This document shows, in pieces, positions 62,377 through 64,000 of a stretch of DNA of 64,000 nt. The notes beneath the pieces were generated by a model. That model did no database searches and was not told where the DNA came from. It saw nothing but the letters and a program-made list of their open reading frames with translations. The stretch covers positions 9,181,001 to 9,245,000 of the forward strand of contig NC_088326.1 in assembly GCF_910592395.1 (NCBI RefSeq). The letters run 5' to 3'. The first letter of the stretch is position 1. Every line of letters begins with the position of its first letter. The translations under genes were made by a program, and so were the position numbers. This stretch comes from Lineus longissimus (Eukaryota; Nemertea; Pilidiophora; Heteronemertea; Lineidae).

Positions 62377-64000
62377 CTAGGGACCGTTGCGTAGAATACT
62401 TTTTTGGCGAAATATTGCGCAAAGTCCAGTAAGCCCCCTAGAGGTTCCATCACTATGCAAATCCCAACACTTGCTCTCAGAACACTCCTCTGCTACCTGC
62501 AATTTTGCTAAGACATGTGCGCGGTCAACAAAATTGCAGACGGTTGCGGCACTGGGAAGATCCCCATCTTGGTGTTTTGGCCATGCAACCATTTGCTTAC
62601 ACACTGAATAACCTTTCTTACATGTGCTGATGCAACCTCACATTCACCTGACAATTCCATGGCACACAACTCAAGTTCATCAGTGAACCGGTTATTGACA
62701 TCCTCTCGTGTTTGGAATGAGTCAGGACTACGATAATGAAGTAATTCTGCCTCCAGAGTCACAAGCTCTGCCTTTAGAGATTTTCTTTCCTTTTTTTCTT
62801 CAGTTGCCCTGTCAGCATTTGTTTTGTTCTGTAGTTTGTACTTGCTAACGAGGTTTTGAAGGCTCGTGATTTTTTCTCTTAGAGGAGCAATTTGTTCTTT
62901 CATATCATTAACACTACGTTGATAAGCAAGTTTTTTTCCAGGTTTTGCTCCTGCTCCTGCAGTTCACTTAATTTTTTCAGCGACCTTTGGTAAACACCAC
63001 TAGATTTTAACTCAACTAAGTTTTGTTGAGAGTCAGAAAGTTCCTTTTCTTTTTTTGACAAGTTGGTTTTCAAATGGAAATAACGTGCCCTCAGTTCTGA
63101 TAATTCAGCGTCCTTTTCACGGTTTGTGGTGTTCAATTCAGATACCTGACCACTAAGATGTTTGGAGTGTTCAGCAAGGGCGTCCAACTTTATTTTTAGT
63201 TCACCAATTAGAACCATTTTTTCCCTCAAGCTCAACCTTGAGTGATTTTATCAAAGCCCCCCGTTTCTGTGGAGACATGAGGTCACCAGAATGCTCCACA
63301 ATCTCGGATTTATTGGATTCCAGTTCATCATTTTTTCCACTTCCAGGATGTCCAGTACTAATATCAAGATCTGATGCTGAATGTAGGCCTACTGCCTCAG
63401 TGTCAGATACATTTGGACTCGAACATGTCGGAGGGATCACTTCCAAGTCCAACTGTGCACCAATATCTCGTCGCAAGAGTTCATCCAGAAGATCACCTTT
63501 TCTCGCTTTACTCTTGTTCAACGACTTAAATTCACTCCGGAGTTCACCGAGAATGTCTCTCACTTTGTCCTGAGGGGAGCAGAACTTAACTTTCCTAACA
63601 CCTGTAACCAAGTGCACACGTGCTCAAGATCAATCTTTTCCAGTTTACGAAAGTCATCCAATTAAAAAAGTACGCCAACTTTCAGCTGATGAATGCCAAA
63701 GATGTCACTGTCACAGTCTTTCAGTAGCGTGGGATCTAAAAGTTTATGACGATTGACACCAAGGGATGAACACAATGGCCCAACATACGCCAAGTCAACA
63801 AAGGCATCAAGAAAAACTGGGGACTTCCTCAATAGTCAGAACGTTCAGTTTATTTTGAGCAGTTTCAATCAATGTGCGGAAGCCAGGGGATCCACGGAAG
63901 TCAAACATCAACGACATAACCTCTGTGATGACGTCCCATGACTTGCTGAGTTCAGACTTCAGCCGCCCCATCTGGACAAGTTGATGATTATGAACTCGAT
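62377..64000 (-). pseudogene. Coiled-coil transposase-like relic, runs off the window end
   Basis: Successive minus-strand blocks share one order with changing frame. At the window end: SWDVITEVMSLMFDFRGSPG, then VDLAYVGPLCSSLGVN, an in-frame TAA near 63663, and LDDFRKLEKIDLEHVCTWLQ. Next, at 63600-62510, comes a long coiled coil rich in Leu, Glu and Lys (SLKAELVTLEAELLHY). Last, ATVCNFVDRAHVLAKLQVAE and WDLHSDGTSRG, whose Asp resembles the first catalytic residue of a DDE enzyme. I recognise the layout from uncharacterised invertebrate proteins; the function is unknown. At least four frame breaks. Confidence 0.5.

Overview
The window reads as nuclear DNA of a marine invertebrate animal, probably a deuterostome such as an echinoderm, hemichordate or amphioxus. 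Genes have spliced exons with GT/AG borders, and the transposon families (BEL/Pao LTR element, LINE, piggyBac, pogo/Tigger, PIF/Harbinger, Mutator-like, THAP-type, IS3/integrase-type) are a metazoan mixture. A mollusc or cnidarian cannot be excluded. No tRNA, rRNA, CRISPR or bacterial operon is visible, and no ordinary conserved host gene can be named. Almost everything recognisable is transposon-derived, much of it broken by in-frame stops and frameshifts.

Layout. 0-5 kb: short inverted-repeat elements, including a 1.5-kb element with 9-bp target duplications. 5.5-10.5 kb: a broken DDE-like transposase gene, a HECT-like exon fragment, and an intact intronless gene with two PC4-like domains and a TATA box. 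11-17 kb: a pogo relic, a THAP exon, a Mutator-like relic carrying a small foldback element, an unassigned DDE transposase gene, and one copy of a small Cys-motif gene. 18-20 kb: a 5'-truncated LINE. 22.5-24 kb: a 302-bp tandem repeat with a CTCF-like core in every unit. 24.6-31.5 kb: Harbinger and THAP relics, a terminal-inverted-repeat element enclosing a HIRAN-like gene, a long unassigned zinc-ribbon gene and a PHD-like exon. 33-35 kb: a broken piggyBac.

36.3-43.6 kb is the most striking unit: a 7.3-kb element with a near-perfect 30-bp terminal inverted repeat, GTCGG-rich subterminal palindromes and an apparently intact four-exon integrase-core (DDE) gene of 547 codons. It may be an active or recently active IS3-like eukaryotic transposon. 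44-50 kb: a second Mutator-like relic, then a 3.6-kb Tigger inserted at a TA inside a HIRAN-like exon. This Tigger contains a promoter-like segment and what looks like a spliced copy of that promoter's first exon.

51.8-60.2 kb is a three-level nest. A small Cys-motif gene is split by a 1-kb terminal-inverted-repeat element with a 9-bp target duplication. That element is in turn split at its last bases by a 6.77-kb BEL/Pao retrotransposon with two 299-bp LTRs and a 5-bp target duplication. The LTRs are nearly identical, yet the protease and reverse-transcriptase motifs carry catalytic-site changes. 60-64 kb: a Myb/SANT-like relic and a coiled-coil transposase-like relic that runs off the window end.

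Gene names are left blank throughout because these are transposon families rather than named loci. All splice and family calls were made by eye.
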